From Actinomycetes bacterium (GTDB lineage: Bacteria > Actinomycetota > Actinomycetes > Nanopelagicales > Nanopelagicaceae), in contig BJFT01000004.1 of the NCBI GenBank assembly GCA_014190015.1, forward strand, positions 27,159 to 91,158: DNA of 64,000 bases, written 5' to 3'. Shown in pieces: positions 38,009 through 46,615 of the stretch. The position numbers and the translations under genes were made by a program. How positions within the stretch are numbered: position 1 is the stretch's first letter; each line of letters starts with the position of its first letter. The notes below the pieces were generated by a model that had not been told where the DNA came from, ran no database searches, and saw only the letters and a list, made by a program, of their open reading frames with translations.

Positions 38009-39031
38009 ATGAATAAGCCAGCATTGATTCGAGTGCTGCTCGCCTTTTCTCTTGTCTTTTCCTTTACTTTTATTGCGCATGAAGTTCGCTCTAATGGTTC
38101 TAGTTCTGCTAATTTTCCTGATCGTTCAATCTCCTCCGATGAAAAGTTAATTGAAATCGATATAGCACCAGGATCCACAGGTTCGGCAATTGCGAAGCAG
38201 CTTTTTTCTGCCGGAATTATTGAGTCATCTCAAAGTTTTTTTAAGTTGGCTATAGCAGATTCACGCGCATCCAGAATCGCTCCTGGAATTCACCTTCTTA
38301 ATGTAAAAATTTCAGCCAAGCAGGCTCTCGATCAGCTCTTAGATGCTTCTCGAATGCCAAACCTTGTAAGAGTTTTTGAGGGTGCTTGGAATTCTGAGAT
38401 TTTCTCAATGCTAGAAAAGAACGGTTTTGATCGCGCCGAGATAACAAAAGCACTTTCGGAAGTGAAGTTACCTCAAGGCTATAAAATTCTAGAGGGATTG
38501 CTCTTTCCCGCCCAGTACAGCTTTTCAGAGGGAACAACTGCACTGGAAGCTTTGCAATCGATGATCCGTAAATTTGAATTCAAAACTAACTCTTTGCCTC
38601 TATCGCAAGATCCGCTCTTGAGTGCTCAGAAGTTATTAGTAGTTGCTTCAATTATTCAGGCCGAAGGTGATATCCAAGATTTTGAAAAAATCTCGCGAGT
38701 TATTCGAAATAGATTGAAAATAGGAATGCCTTTGCAAATGGATTCAACTATTAACTACGCAGTTAAGGCAAGAGGAAACATTTTCGTCAGCAGGAAATCA
38801 ACCTTGGTAAAATCTGATTACAACACGTATCGTAAATACGGCTTGCCTCCCGGACCTATCGGTAATCCAGGCTTAGATGCTCTGAAGGCCGCCCTAAATC
38901 CGGCGGACGGAGATTGGTTGTATTTCATTACTGTTAGTCCGGGAGATACGCGATTTACATCCAATTTCGATGAGTTTAATCAATGGAAAGTTTTGTACAC
39001 CAAGAATAGGAAGGCGGGTGCGTTTAATTGA
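38009..39031 (+). CDS. mltG: Endolytic murein transglycosylase MltG (YceG family)
   Basis: A 340-residue membrane-anchored lytic transglycosylase that ends growing glycan strands. It has an N-terminal helix (about residues 6-24), a LysM-like region (DIAPGSTGSAIAKQLFSAGII), and the catalytic part with VASIIQAEGD (catalytic Glu), VIRNRLKIGMPLQMDSTINYA, SDYNTYRKYGLPPGPIGNPG and GDWLYFITVSPG. The ATG at 38009 lies one base after the ruvX stop; a TTG at 37991 is less likely. Confidence 0.95.
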   Translation: MNKPALIRVLLAFSLVFSFTFIAHEVRSNGSSSANFPDRSISSDEKLIEIDIAPGSTGSAIAKQLFSAGIIESSQSFFKLAIADSRASRIAPGIHLLNVKISAKQALDQLLDASRMPNLVRVFEGAWNSEIFSMLEKNGFDRAEITKALSEVKLPQGYKILEGLLFPAQYSFSEGTTALEALQSMIRKFEFKTNSLPLSQDPLLSAQKLLVVASIIQAEGDIQDFEKISRVIRNRLKIGMPLQMDSTINYAVKARGNIFVSRKSTLVKSDYNTYRKYGLPPGPIGNPGLDALKAALNPADGDWLYFITVSPGDTRFTSNFDEFNQWKVLYTKNRKAGAFN

Positions 39032-39828
39032 TTAAGGCTGCAGTTCTTGGTTCTCCGATTTCGCATTCGCTTTCGCCACGTTTACACACGGCTGCCTATA
39101 AATTTTTGAATATTTCTGGAACGTATTCTTCATTTGAAGTATCGACGGGAAGTTTGCGTGAGTTTTTGGCAGACAAAACTGATTCGTGGAGTGGATTTTC
39201 ACTCACTATGCCTCTAAAGGAGGAAGCTCTCAGTTGTGTAGATTTCATAGATCCTCTGGTACACAGAATTAAGAGTGGAAATACATTAGTAAATGAGGAT
39301 GGTATTTGGAAGTTGTATTCAACAGATGTAATTGGTTTCAAAAATGTATGGCAAATGCATAAAGCAGATGATCCCTCATCAGTGGTAATAATCGGATCTG
39401 GAGCAACAGCGCGCGCTGCGGCCGCTGCATTTGATTCTGTTTCCACCAACATTAAAGTTCTTCATAGAAATCCGGATCGAGAGAAATCGATGAAAGAGTG
39501 CCTACTTCACTCATCTATAAATTTTCAACCATGGGAATTTAGCGATGACCTTCTTGAATCTGATTTGGTAATCAATACGACACCGAAGTTTGCTTTAGAT
39601 CAATTCGCCCAAAACCTTCTGTCTAAACCAGCAGGAATATTTTTTGACGCACTCTATGACCCGTGGCCAACTGAGTTTGCACATTCATGGAAGCAAGCGG
39701 GAGGCAAAATTATGGGGGGACTAGAGCTTTTAATCGCTCAGGGAGTTGAACAAGTTAAGTTCTTCACAGGCGAAGAGGTTCCCACAGATGAATTAACAAG
39801 TTTCCTCAGGAATGAGTTCGCAATTTAG
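39028..39828 (+). CDS. aroE: Shikimate dehydrogenase
   Basis: A 266-residue NADP-dependent AroE. The shikimate site is AVLGSPISHSLSPRLHTAAY and GFSLTMPLKEEAL (catalytic Lys); the nucleotide site is VIIGSGATARAAAAAF; the end has GGLELLIAQGVEQVKFF. The start is a TTG overlapping the mltG stop (TTGA), and the first codons are typical for the family. Confidence 0.94.
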   Translation: MIKAAVLGSPISHSLSPRLHTAAYKFLNISGTYSSFEVSTGSLREFLADKTDSWSGFSLTMPLKEEALSCVDFIDPLVHRIKSGNTLVNEDGIWKLYSTDVIGFKNVWQMHKADDPSSVVIIGSGATARAAAAAFDSVSTNIKVLHRNPDREKSMKECLLHSSINFQPWEFSDDLLESDLVINTTPKFALDQFAQNLLSKPAGIFFDALYDPWPTEFAHSWKQAGGKIMGGLELLIAQGVEQVKFFTGEEVPTDELTSFLRNEFAI

Positions 39829-39837
39829 CTTGGGTGA

Positions 39838-40302
39838 GTGAATCATACTGCGCTTCTCATTCTGATTTTCTTTGGATTTAAAATCTCAATCCAAGATCTA
39901 CGAACATTTCGAATCAAAAACCGCGATGTGTCAGTTCTTTTCTTTTTGCTCTCGATAATCTCGTTACTGCAAGCAAACATAGTTTCTCAGATGGCTACCG
40001 GAGTTTTATACCTCTTTATATTTCTTTTTTTGTATGTAATAGGGATCCTCTTGCCTATCCAATCCGGTATCGGTTTTGGTGACGTTAAATTGATATCAGT
40101 TCTGGCCTTTGGATACTTGCATGTTGGAGTTCGTTCTATATCGATTTATTTTTTATCACTATGTTGCGCTTGCTTCATGCAGATAGGCCTTCAATACTTG
40201 CAACAAAGAAGATTTCCTAATCGCATAGCGATGGCGCCTAGCATTTTTCTTGCTATGGGGCTTTATTTGTACGCCCCAATGGGACTTCTTCTGCCACAAT
40301 AG
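39838..40302 (+). CDS. A24-family prepilin peptidase, peptidase domain only
   Basis: A 154-residue polytopic membrane protein with five or six helices. The two catalytic aspartates of type IV leader peptidases are present, in [12 protein letters not shown] and in [16 protein letters not shown] (GxGDxK-type motif). The N-terminal methyltransferase domain of PilD is missing, as is usual for actinobacterial and TadV-type enzymes. No pilus or pseudopilin gene is in the window, so its substrate is elsewhere. It sits between aroE and aroC, as does Rv2551c in Mycobacterium. The start is a GTG. Confidence 0.88.
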   Translation: MNHTALLILIFFGFKISIQDLRTFRIKNRDVSVLFFLLSIISLLQANIVSQMATGVLYLFIFLFLYVIGILLPIQSGIGFGDVKLISVLAFGYLHVGVRSISIYFLSLCCACFMQIGLQYLQQRRFPNRIAMAPSIFLAMGLYLYAPMGLLLPQ

Positions 40303-40306
40303 GACA

Positions 40307-41488
40307 ATGCGTTGGCTTACTGCTGGAGAATCACATGGTCCCGCTCTTACCGCAATCGTGGAGGGGCTACCTGCGCATATAAAAATTTCTACAGAACAAA
40401 TTGATAAAGATTTAGCGCGTCGCAGATTAGGTGTTGGCCGCGGAGCAAGACAAAATTTTGAAGCAGATAAAATCACTATTAAAGGTGGAATTCGTTTAGG
40501 TATCTCTCAAGGTGGTCCAATAGCAATTGAAGTTGGTAATTCAGAGTGGCCAAAATGGGAAAAAGTCATGTCAGCTGATCCAGTTGATGAGTCGGAACTA
40601 ATTGGTTTAGCACGCAATGCTCCATTAACTCGCCCGCGACCAGGACACGCAGATATGGTCGGAATGCAGAAATACGATTTTGATGACGCTAGACCAATTT
40701 TAGAACGTGCGAGCGCGCGCGAAACGGCGGCACGGGTTGCTCTGGGAGCAATAGCAAGAGCCTTTTTGGAACAAAGTGTTGGAATTAAAATTCTTAGTCA
40801 CGTGATTTCAATTGGTGGAGTTCGAGTTCCAGACGATGCTGCGCTGCCTAATGAAAATGATCAATCGAAGATCGATGCGAATCCTGTTAGATGTGCTGAT
40901 GAAAAAACGAGCGAATTAATTATTGCAGAGATAGAAAAAGCGCATTCAGATGGAGACACTTTAGGTGGTGTCTGCGAAGTTCTAGTTTTCAACGCACCTC
41001 CAGGACTTGGCTCTCATGTTCATTGGGATCGCCGATTAGATTCACGTCTTGCAGGAGCCATGATGGGCATCCAAGCAATCAAGGGTGTAGAAATTGGTGA
41101 TGGATTTTTAACTGCTACTCGCCGCGGATCCGTAGCCCATGATGAAATTGAAAAGAATCAATCAGGAAAAATTGTTAGACGTACTGATCGAGCTGGAGGC
41201 ACAGAAGGCGGTATGTCTAATGGAGAAATTCTGCGAATTAGCATTGCCATGAAACCCATTTCAACTGTTCCAAAAGCGCTGGACACTATCGATGTGGCCA
41301 CTGGCGATGCTGCCAAGGCTATTAATCAACGTTCAGATGTATGCGCAGTTCCTGCAGCAGGAATCGTTGCAGAAGCAATGGCAGCATTGGTGCTTGCTGA
41401 AGCAGTGCTTGAAAAATTTGGCGGAGATAGTGTTTCTGAAACGCGAAGAAACTTTGAGTCTTACATGAAAAATTTACGTTTCAAATAA
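40307..41488 (+). CDS. aroC: Chorismate synthase
   Basis: A 393-residue FMN-dependent enzyme that turns EPSP into chorismate. It starts [20 protein letters not shown] and carries [59 protein letters not shown] and the [25 protein letters not shown] region. I set the start at ATG 40307; the longer frame to 40250 is inside the upstream gene. Confidence 0.97.
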   Translation: MRWLTAGESHGPALTAIVEGLPAHIKISTEQIDKDLARRRLGVGRGARQNFEADKITIKGGIRLGISQGGPIAIEVGNSEWPKWEKVMSADPVDESELIGLARNAPLTRPRPGHADMVGMQKYDFDDARPILERASARETAARVALGAIARAFLEQSVGIKILSHVISIGGVRVPDDAALPNENDQSKIDANPVRCADEKTSELIIAEIEKAHSDGDTLGGVCEVLVFNAPPGLGSHVHWDRRLDSRLAGAMMGIQAIKGVEIGDGFLTATRRGSVAHDEIEKNQSGKIVRRTDRAGGTEGGMSNGEILRISIAMKPISTVPKALDTIDVATGDAAKAINQRSDVCAVPAAGIVAEAMAALVLAEAVLEKFGGDSVSETRRNFESYMKNLRFK

Positions 41489-41489
41489 A

Positions 41490-41996
41490 ATGCCTCCACG
41501 CGTTATTTTGATTGGACCACCTGGCGCGGGTAAATCTAGCGTTGGTAAATCATTAGCTCGTCTGCTAAATGATGAATTTGTAGATACGGATTCCGTAATT
41601 GCCGAACAAGAGAATCTGAGCATAAGCGAAATATTTGTTGATAAAGGCGAACCGTATTTTCGTGAAAAAGAATTGGAAGTTCTTCTCAATCAAATCAATA
41701 CTCATTCCGGAGTCCTTAGCCTTGGTGGGGGAGCACCCCTGTCTGATGCTGCACAATCTGCAATTAAGAGTTGTGGTGCACCTGTAGTTTTCCTTGATGT
41801 AACACTTGCTGGCGCTGCACCTCGTGTTGGATTTAACAGAGATCGTCCACTTCTTTTAGGCAATCCAAGAGCCCAATGGCAAGAACTCATGAACGTTCGA
41901 CGTCCAATTTATGAATCGCTTGCGCATCATTGCGTGGTTACGGACAAATTAACGCCAAACGAAGCTGCTACTCAGATTGTTACACTTCTCGCATGA
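41490..41996 (+). CDS. aroK: Shikimate kinase
   Basis: A 168-residue NMP-kinase-like enzyme. It has Walker A GPPGAGKSSVGKSLA, the shikimate-binding DTDSVIAEQ and FREKELEVL segments, the GGGAPL loop and the lid with RDRPLLLG. It phosphorylates shikimate at the 3-hydroxyl. It starts one base after aroC and overlaps aroB (ATGA). Confidence 0.96.
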   Translation: MPPRVILIGPPGAGKSSVGKSLARLLNDEFVDTDSVIAEQENLSISEIFVDKGEPYFREKELEVLLNQINTHSGVLSLGGGAPLSDAAQSAIKSCGAPVVFLDVTLAGAAPRVGFNRDRPLLLGNPRAQWQELMNVRRPIYESLAHHCVVTDKLTPNEAATQIVTLLA

Positions 41997-43045
41997 GCGT
42001 TATTACGGTTAACTCCGAGCATCAATATGATGTTGTAATCGGTAACGACTGGCAAAGTGAACTAGTTTCAACCTTATCCGGCTATGCTCGAGTAGCAATA
42101 GTTTTCTCTGAAACACAAAAAGAATCTATCCCTAAAATTTCTCTAGATTCCGAAGTTCATTACTTTCCAATGCCTGATGGCGAGGCGGCTAAATCAACTC
42201 AAACCATTGCAAAGATGTGGGATTGGATGGGTGCAGCCGGGTTCACGCGTTCCGATGTTGTTGTGGGTATTGGCGGGGGAACAGTTACAGATGTTGCAGG
42301 TTTCTTGAGTGCGACTTGGATGCGCGGAATAGATTGGATTGCTGTTCCTACAACTCTAGCTGGAATGGTTGATGCATCAGTTGGCGGAAAAACCGGGATA
42401 AATAGTGAGTATGGCAAAAATCTTATAGGTGCATTTCATTCACCAAAAAAAGTAATTATTGATTCAAGTTGGCTGAAAACATTGCCTACCCGAGATATAG
42501 CAGCTGGATTAGCTGAAGTAATTAAAAGTGGTTTTATCGCTGATTCAAGCATTCTGGAAATAATGATGAATTTTGAGATAGATAGAGATCGCGATAACTC
42601 CAATTTACTGGATCAACTCATCGAAAAATCTGTTTCAGTTAAAGCTAAAGTTGTAAATACGGATTTCAAGGAGAGTTATGAACGTGAAGTTCTAAACTAT
42701 GGACACACTCTTGGCCACGCTGTAGAACGACATTCAAATTTCTCCTTGCGTCATGGGGAAGCCGTATCGATTGGTCTTGTTTTTGCGGCACATCTGTCAG
42801 CCAAGCATTGTGGTTTATCTGAGAGTGATGTCTCATTGCACATTGAACTGCTCAAAAAGATAGGTTTACCTATTTCCTATGAACGCGGAGCTCTGCCTCA
42901 ACTTCATGCTTTGATGAGTGTTGATAAGAAATCACGCGGTAATACGCTGCGTTTTGTCGGCCTTTCATCACCTGGTAAGACACAGCGAATCGAAGGTTTA
43001 AGCATTGAAGATCTTTCTGCCGCGTATGAGAAAATAACCCAATGA
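41993..43045 (+). CDS. aroB: 3-dehydroquinate synthase
   Basis: A 350-residue NAD- and metal-dependent AroB, the first step after DAHP in the shikimate pathway. Motifs: VVGIGGGTVTDVAGFLSATWMRG (its first part binds NAD), PTTLAGMVDASVGGKTGIN, GLAEVIKSGF, NYGHTLGHAVE and LRHGEAVSIGLVFAA (metal ligands). I set the start at the ATG overlapping the aroK stop; the frame to 41930 is too long. Confidence 0.97.
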   Translation: MSVITVNSEHQYDVVIGNDWQSELVSTLSGYARVAIVFSETQKESIPKISLDSEVHYFPMPDGEAAKSTQTIAKMWDWMGAAGFTRSDVVVGIGGGTVTDVAGFLSATWMRGIDWIAVPTTLAGMVDASVGGKTGINSEYGKNLIGAFHSPKKVIIDSSWLKTLPTRDIAAGLAEVIKSGFIADSSILEIMMNFEIDRDRDNSNLLDQLIEKSVSVKAKVVNTDFKESYEREVLNYGHTLGHAVERHSNFSLRHGEAVSIGLVFAAHLSAKHCGLSESDVSLHIELLKKIGLPISYERGALPQLHALMSVDKKSRGNTLRFVGLSSPGKTQRIEGLSIEDLSAAYEKITQ

Positions 43046-43470
43046 AGGTACTTGTAATTAACGGACCAAATCTCTCTAGATTAGATATTCGAGACTCCTC
43101 GATCTATGGAGATTTGAGTTATCCGCAACTCGTTAATTTGATTGAGTCCTCAGCCTCTTCGCATGGTTTTACTGCTGATGTACGCCAAAGTGATGATGAG
43201 TCCGAAATTATCTCGTGGCTTCATGAAGCAGCCGATAATTCCTATCCAGTGATTATTAATCCGGCGGCTTTTACTCACTACTCATATGCGATACGAGATG
43301 CGGCTGAATTAGTGAAATCCCCGCTAATTGAAGTACATCTATCAAATCCATTAGCTCGTGAAGAATTTCGCCACACTTCCGTGATTTCTGGTGTAGCCAA
43401 TGGAACTATTGGCGGGTTCGGTCCTAACTCATACGCATTGGCAATGAGTGCGTTAAAAGCTCTTCTTTAA
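43042..43470 (+). CDS. aroQ: 3-dehydroquinate dehydratase, type II
   Basis: A 142-residue type II enzyme: INGPNLSRLDIRDSSIYG (NGPNL motif, where the active-site Tyr sits in a slightly altered loop), VRQSDDESEIISWLHEA, INPAAFTHYSYAIRDA (catalytic His-adjacent region), EVHLSN and HTSVISGVANGTIGGFG. It closes the aroC-K-B-Q run. It overlaps aroB by four bases. Confidence 0.95.
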   Translation: MKVLVINGPNLSRLDIRDSSIYGDLSYPQLVNLIESSASSHGFTADVRQSDDESEIISWLHEAADNSYPVIINPAAFTHYSYAIRDAAELVKSPLIEVHLSNPLAREEFRHTSVISGVANGTIGGFGPNSYALAMSALKALL

Positions 43471-43491
43471 CGGGTATCCTTACACCCTTGA

Positions 43492-43508
43492 CTATCGGCA
43501 ATCGATAG
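43492..43508. repeat. Inverted repeat upstream of efp
   Basis: CTATCG-GCAAT-CGATAG is a perfect 6-bp stem in the 81-base gap between aroQ and efp. There is no T-run after it, so it is not a standard intrinsic terminator. It may be an operator or a hairpin in the efp-nusB leader. Confidence 0.4.
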
Positions 43509-43551
43509 CCGGGCCAATGAGGCCTGATACTGGAAAAGCGTGGTTATACAA

Positions 43552-44109
43552 GTGGCAACAACGAATGATCTTAAAAATGGAATGACGTTAGATATCGAAG
43601 GTCAATTATGGAACGTTGTTGAATTCCAACATGTTAAACCAGGCAAAGGCCCAGCATTCGTAAGAACAAAACTTAAGTCTGTACTTACAGGAAAAGTTGT
43701 CGATAAGACTTTTAATGCTGGCGTGAAGATTGATGTTGCCATTCTAGAAAAACGCGAAATGAATTTCTTGTATAAAGATGGCGAAGACTTCGTTTTTATG
43801 GATAACAAGACATTTGATCAAACTAATATTTCATCAGAAGTTGTTGGTGACGCCGTTAATTACATGTTAGAAAATACTGAAGCGATTGTGGCTGTACATG
43901 AAGGCAATCCTTTGTATATCGAATTGCCAGCATCAGTTGTACTCACTATTACTTACACGGAACCTGGTATCCAAGGTGATCGTTCATCTGGTGGCACTAA
44001 GCCAGCAACGGTTGAAACAGGTATCGAGATTCAGGTTCCACTCTTCATTAAGCAAGATGAGAAAGTTTTAGTTGACACTCGAGATGGTTCGTACCAAGGT
44101 CGCGCCTAA
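43552..44109 (+). CDS. efp: Elongation factor P
   Basis: A 185-residue EF-P that rescues ribosomes stalled at polyproline. The N-terminal KOW-like domain has [19 protein letters not shown] and the tip loop [12 protein letters not shown] with the functional Lys. The flanking Pro residues are those of the PGKGP subgroup, reported to act without lysine modification in Actinobacteria. The two OB domains end in [19 protein letters not shown] and [15 protein letters not shown] 43552 is the family start; a GTG four codons upstream (43540) is also possible. Confidence 0.95.
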   Translation: MATTNDLKNGMTLDIEGQLWNVVEFQHVKPGKGPAFVRTKLKSVLTGKVVDKTFNAGVKIDVAILEKREMNFLYKDGEDFVFMDNKTFDQTNISSEVVGDAVNYMLENTEAIVAVHEGNPLYIELPASVVLTITYTEPGIQGDRSSGGTKPATVETGIEIQVPLFIKQDEKVLVDTRDGSYQGRA

Positions 44110-44111
44110 AA

Positions 44112-44534
44112 GTGTCGGCACGAAGTAAAGCCCGAAAACAATCTCTTGATCTTCTCTACGAATCAGACATTCGTGGAAAAGCTTCGGTTGATTTGTTGGC
44201 ACTTCGTGATGTATTTGAAGAGGGACCTGATGCCAGACCCATACGTGAATATACAAAAACGTTAATAGCCGGTGTTGATACCAATAAGCGCAAGATTGAC
44301 GAGCTCATCTCAACTTATGCAAAAGGTTGGGATATGGATCGACTACCTGCAGTGGATAGAAATATTCTTCGCCTCGGAATTTACGAAATTTTATGGCAAG
44401 AAGATGTACCGGAAGCTGTTGCTATCGATGAGGCATTAGCTCTGGCCAAGGAGTTATCTACAGAAGAATCTTCAGGCTACATTCATGGCGTGCTTGGCAG
44501 AATCGCATCTATTCGGGGCGATCTCAATCTCTAG
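44112..44534 (+). CDS. nusB: Transcription antitermination/termination factor NusB
   Basis: A 140-residue all-helical NusB, which binds boxA RNA with S10 in rRNA antitermination. It opens with SARSKARKQSLDLLYESDIRG and contains GWDMDRLPAVDRNILRLGIYEIL and PEAVAIDEALALAKELSTEESSGYIHGVLGRI. The start is a GTG two bases after efp. It overlaps the convergent bldD-like gene by 11 bases. Confidence 0.96.
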   Translation: MSARSKARKQSLDLLYESDIRGKASVDLLALRDVFEEGPDARPIREYTKTLIAGVDTNKRKIDELISTYAKGWDMDRLPAVDRNILRLGIYEILWQEDVPEAVAIDEALALAKELSTEESSGYIHGVLGRIASIRGDLNL

Positions 44535-45006
44535 TTAAGTAGAATGTTTCAAATTTTTCGTTTTCTGTAGAGGTTATCATTGATAAAAATATTATGTCAC
44601 TTGATCGAAGTGAGAGTATCTCGCCATTCCAATCTCTGCGAAGGTTGATAATTGATTGAGTAAATTGATCAAGAACTACACAAACATCTGATTTGGAGTT
44701 TTGCATCTCTTTCTGCACTTTCCGTAAATCTATAATCACCCGCTTGTCATTTACTGCGGGTCGATCTGATTTGTCCTTCGCGAAAAAAGCACTTATTGGT
44801 ATGTCATAAGTTGCCGATATTATTTGTAATTTCGAGACAGAGATAGAACGAGATCCTCTTTCATAGGATCCAAGAACTACATCCTTGATTAGTCCCTTGC
44901 TAGCGATTTCAAAATCCTTCAGACTCCATTTCCTGCTCAGGCGAATTTCGCGAAGAATGTGGCCCAGTGATTCAGCGTTTGAAGGTGTATCTGCGTTTGT
45001 TGGCAT
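44524..45006 (-). CDS. bldD: BldD-like XRE-family transcriptional regulator with c-di-GMP signature
   Basis: A 160-residue protein with an N-terminal XRE helix-turn-helix (residues 14-73: LGHILREIRLSRKWSL, VVLGSYERGSRSISVSKL) that matches Streptomyces BldD. The C-terminal domain holds R123-R-D125, eight residues, R134-S-S-D137, the spacing of the BldD cyclic-di-GMP motif RGD-X8-RQDD, with the second Asp pair changed to Ser-Asp. In Streptomyces, BldD also lies beside nusB and pyrR. A tetramer of c-di-GMP makes BldD dimerise and repress. Likely role: a global regulator, here in a non-sporulating organism. Confidence 0.85.
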   Translation of the reverse strand: MPTNADTPSNAESLGHILREIRLSRKWSLKDFEIASKGLIKDVVLGSYERGSRSISVSKLQIISATYDIPISAFFAKDKSDRPAVNDKRVIIDLRKVQKEMQNSKSDVCVVLDQFTQSIINLRRDWNGEILSLRSSDIIFLSMITSTENEKFETFYLTRD

Positions 45007-45013
45007 GTCAGCG

Positions 45014-45019
45014 AATCTA
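45014..45019 (-). promoter_or_regulatory. -10 element, leaderless promoter of bldD
   Basis: On the minus strand TAGATT is followed by seven bases and the ATG at 45006. Confidence 0.45.
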
Positions 45020-45100
45020 ATTCATGCTGGGAAACGCCGAAGTTTTCTATCCACAGACGTTACTGAATTGGTGCTATTCTTCCCCCGCATCCTTTAACGA

Positions 45101-45118
45101 CCCATCCTGCGAGGTGGG
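45101..45118 (+). promoter_or_regulatory. PyrR-binding-type RNA hairpin before pyrR
   Basis: CCCATCCTGCGAGGTGGG can fold with a CCCA/TGGG stem and extra CC/GG pairs. It contains UCCUGCGAGG, which fits the PyrR recognition core UCCNGNGAGG known from Bacillus leaders. The AAGGAG ribosome binding site (45120-45125) starts two bases after the stem, and pyrR begins at 45132. This favours PyrR control of translation initiation, as described for mycobacterial pyr leaders, rather than antitermination, since no terminator follows. Confidence 0.75.
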
Positions 45119-45131
45119 GAAGGAGATTTAA

Positions 45132-45668
45132 ATGAGCGTTGCCCTGCCTTCAGCAGATATAGCGAGAGCTTTAACTCGCATTTCCCATGAAATTCTAGAA
45201 CGCAATGGTGGTTCACATAATTTAGTGCTGTTGGGTATCCCAACGCGTGGTGCGCATTTGGCACATCGAATAGCGGCAATCATCGACGGTATCGAATCAA
45301 AGAGCGTTCCAGTGGGTACGTTAGATATAACTCTTCATCGTGATGATCTTCGTCTGCGTCCACCACGTGCATTGATGCCAACAAAAATTCCACCTGCTGG
45401 AATCGAAGGTAAAGATGTCGTTCTAGTCGATGATGTCTTCTTCTCAGGTCGAACTATTCGCGCAGCACTAGATGCTCTCGGTGAAATTGGTCGTCCCCGC
45501 ACAGTGCAATTAGCTGTCCTTGTAGATAGAGGTCATAGGGAGCTACCAATTCGAGCAGATTTTGTGGGCAAGAATTTACCGACTTCACTTGAACAATCGG
45601 TGAAGGTTAACCTGAGCGAGATTGACGGAATTGATGAAGTTTTAGTCGGTAAGGCTGAAGAACTATGA
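45132..45668 (+). CDS. pyrR: Bifunctional pyr operon regulator / uracil phosphoribosyltransferase
   Basis: A 178-residue PyrR. The PRPP-binding motif is [21 protein letters not shown]; the family segments [15 protein letters not shown] and [15 protein letters not shown] are present. PyrR senses UMP/UTP, binds pyr leader RNA and also salvages uracil. It has an AAGGAG ribosome binding site beside a PyrR-type hairpin. It heads the pyr operon and overlaps pyrB by four bases. Confidence 0.97.
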   Translation: MSVALPSADIARALTRISHEILERNGGSHNLVLLGIPTRGAHLAHRIAAIIDGIESKSVPVGTLDITLHRDDLRLRPPRALMPTKIPPAGIEGKDVVLVDDVFFSGRTIRAALDALGEIGRPRTVQLAVLVDRGHRELPIRADFVGKNLPTSLEQSVKVNLSEIDGIDEVLVGKAEEL

Positions 45669-46615
45669 AACATCTTCTTTCAATCAATGACCTCAGCGAT
45701 AGCGAAGCAATCGCGATTTTAGATACAGCAGTTGAATTGGCCCGAGTATCTGATGCGCCTATGAAGAAACTACCAACGCTTCGAGGACGAACGATTGTCA
45801 ATCTTTTCGCAGAAGATTCGACACGAACTCGAATTTCCTTTGAAGCAGCAGCTAAGAGATTATCCGCAGACGTGATCAATTTCAGTGCCAAAGGATCGAG
45901 TGTTAGCAAGGGTGAATCCTTAAAGGATACAGCGCAAACTTTGCAAGCAATGGGCGCTGATGCAGTCATCATTCGACACCAAGCATCAGGTGCCGCGCAT
46001 CGTTTAGCTTCTTCGCAGTGGATGTCTGGAACAGTGATTAATGCTGGTGATGGAACACATGAACACCCAAGTCAGGCTCTCTTGGATGCGTACACGCTGC
46101 GTAAACATCTGATGCATGGTGCACAAAATCTCAAGGGAATTCATGTAGCAATCGTCGGCGATATTCTGCACTCACGAGTTGCCCGTTCAAATGTTCTCTT
46201 GCTTTCAAAACTTGGAGCTACTGTAACTCTCATCGCTCCACCAACTCTGTTACCAGTAGGTATCGAAAGTTGGCCTGCGAAAATTTCTTATGATTTCGAT
46301 GAGTTAATCCCGCAGGTTGATGCAATTATGATGCTTCGGGTACAGAGTGAACGAATGAACGAATTGTTCTTTCCTAACGCACGTGAGTACTCACGCTATT
46401 TTGGTTTGAATTCGGATCGAGTGAAAAAGATGAAGAAAGATTCAATCATCATGCACCCGGGACCGATGAATCGCGGACTAGAGATAACGGCTGATGTAGC
46501 AGATAGTGCTCGTTCGGTAATTGTTGAACAAGTAAGCAATGGCGTGAGTGTTCGAATGGCAATTTTGTACACATTGTTAACTGGTGAAGGTATTGAGTCA
46601 GGAGCACTCGCATGA
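45665..46615 (+). CDS. pyrB: Aspartate carbamoyltransferase catalytic subunit
   Basis: A 316-residue ATCase. The carbamoyl-phosphate site is [29 protein letters not shown] and the aspartate-binding [10 protein letters not shown] are intact, with [12 protein letters not shown] near the end. No pyrI regulatory chain is present; control is probably through PyrR. It overlaps both pyrR and pyrC. Confidence 0.97.
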   Translation: MKHLLSINDLSDSEAIAILDTAVELARVSDAPMKKLPTLRGRTIVNLFAEDSTRTRISFEAAAKRLSADVINFSAKGSSVSKGESLKDTAQTLQAMGADAVIIRHQASGAAHRLASSQWMSGTVINAGDGTHEHPSQALLDAYTLRKHLMHGAQNLKGIHVAIVGDILHSRVARSNVLLLSKLGATVTLIAPPTLLPVGIESWPAKISYDFDELIPQVDAIMMLRVQSERMNELFFPNAREYSRYFGLNSDRVKKMKKDSIIMHPGPMNRGLEITADVADSARSVIVEQVSNGVSVRMAILYTLLTGEGIESGALA

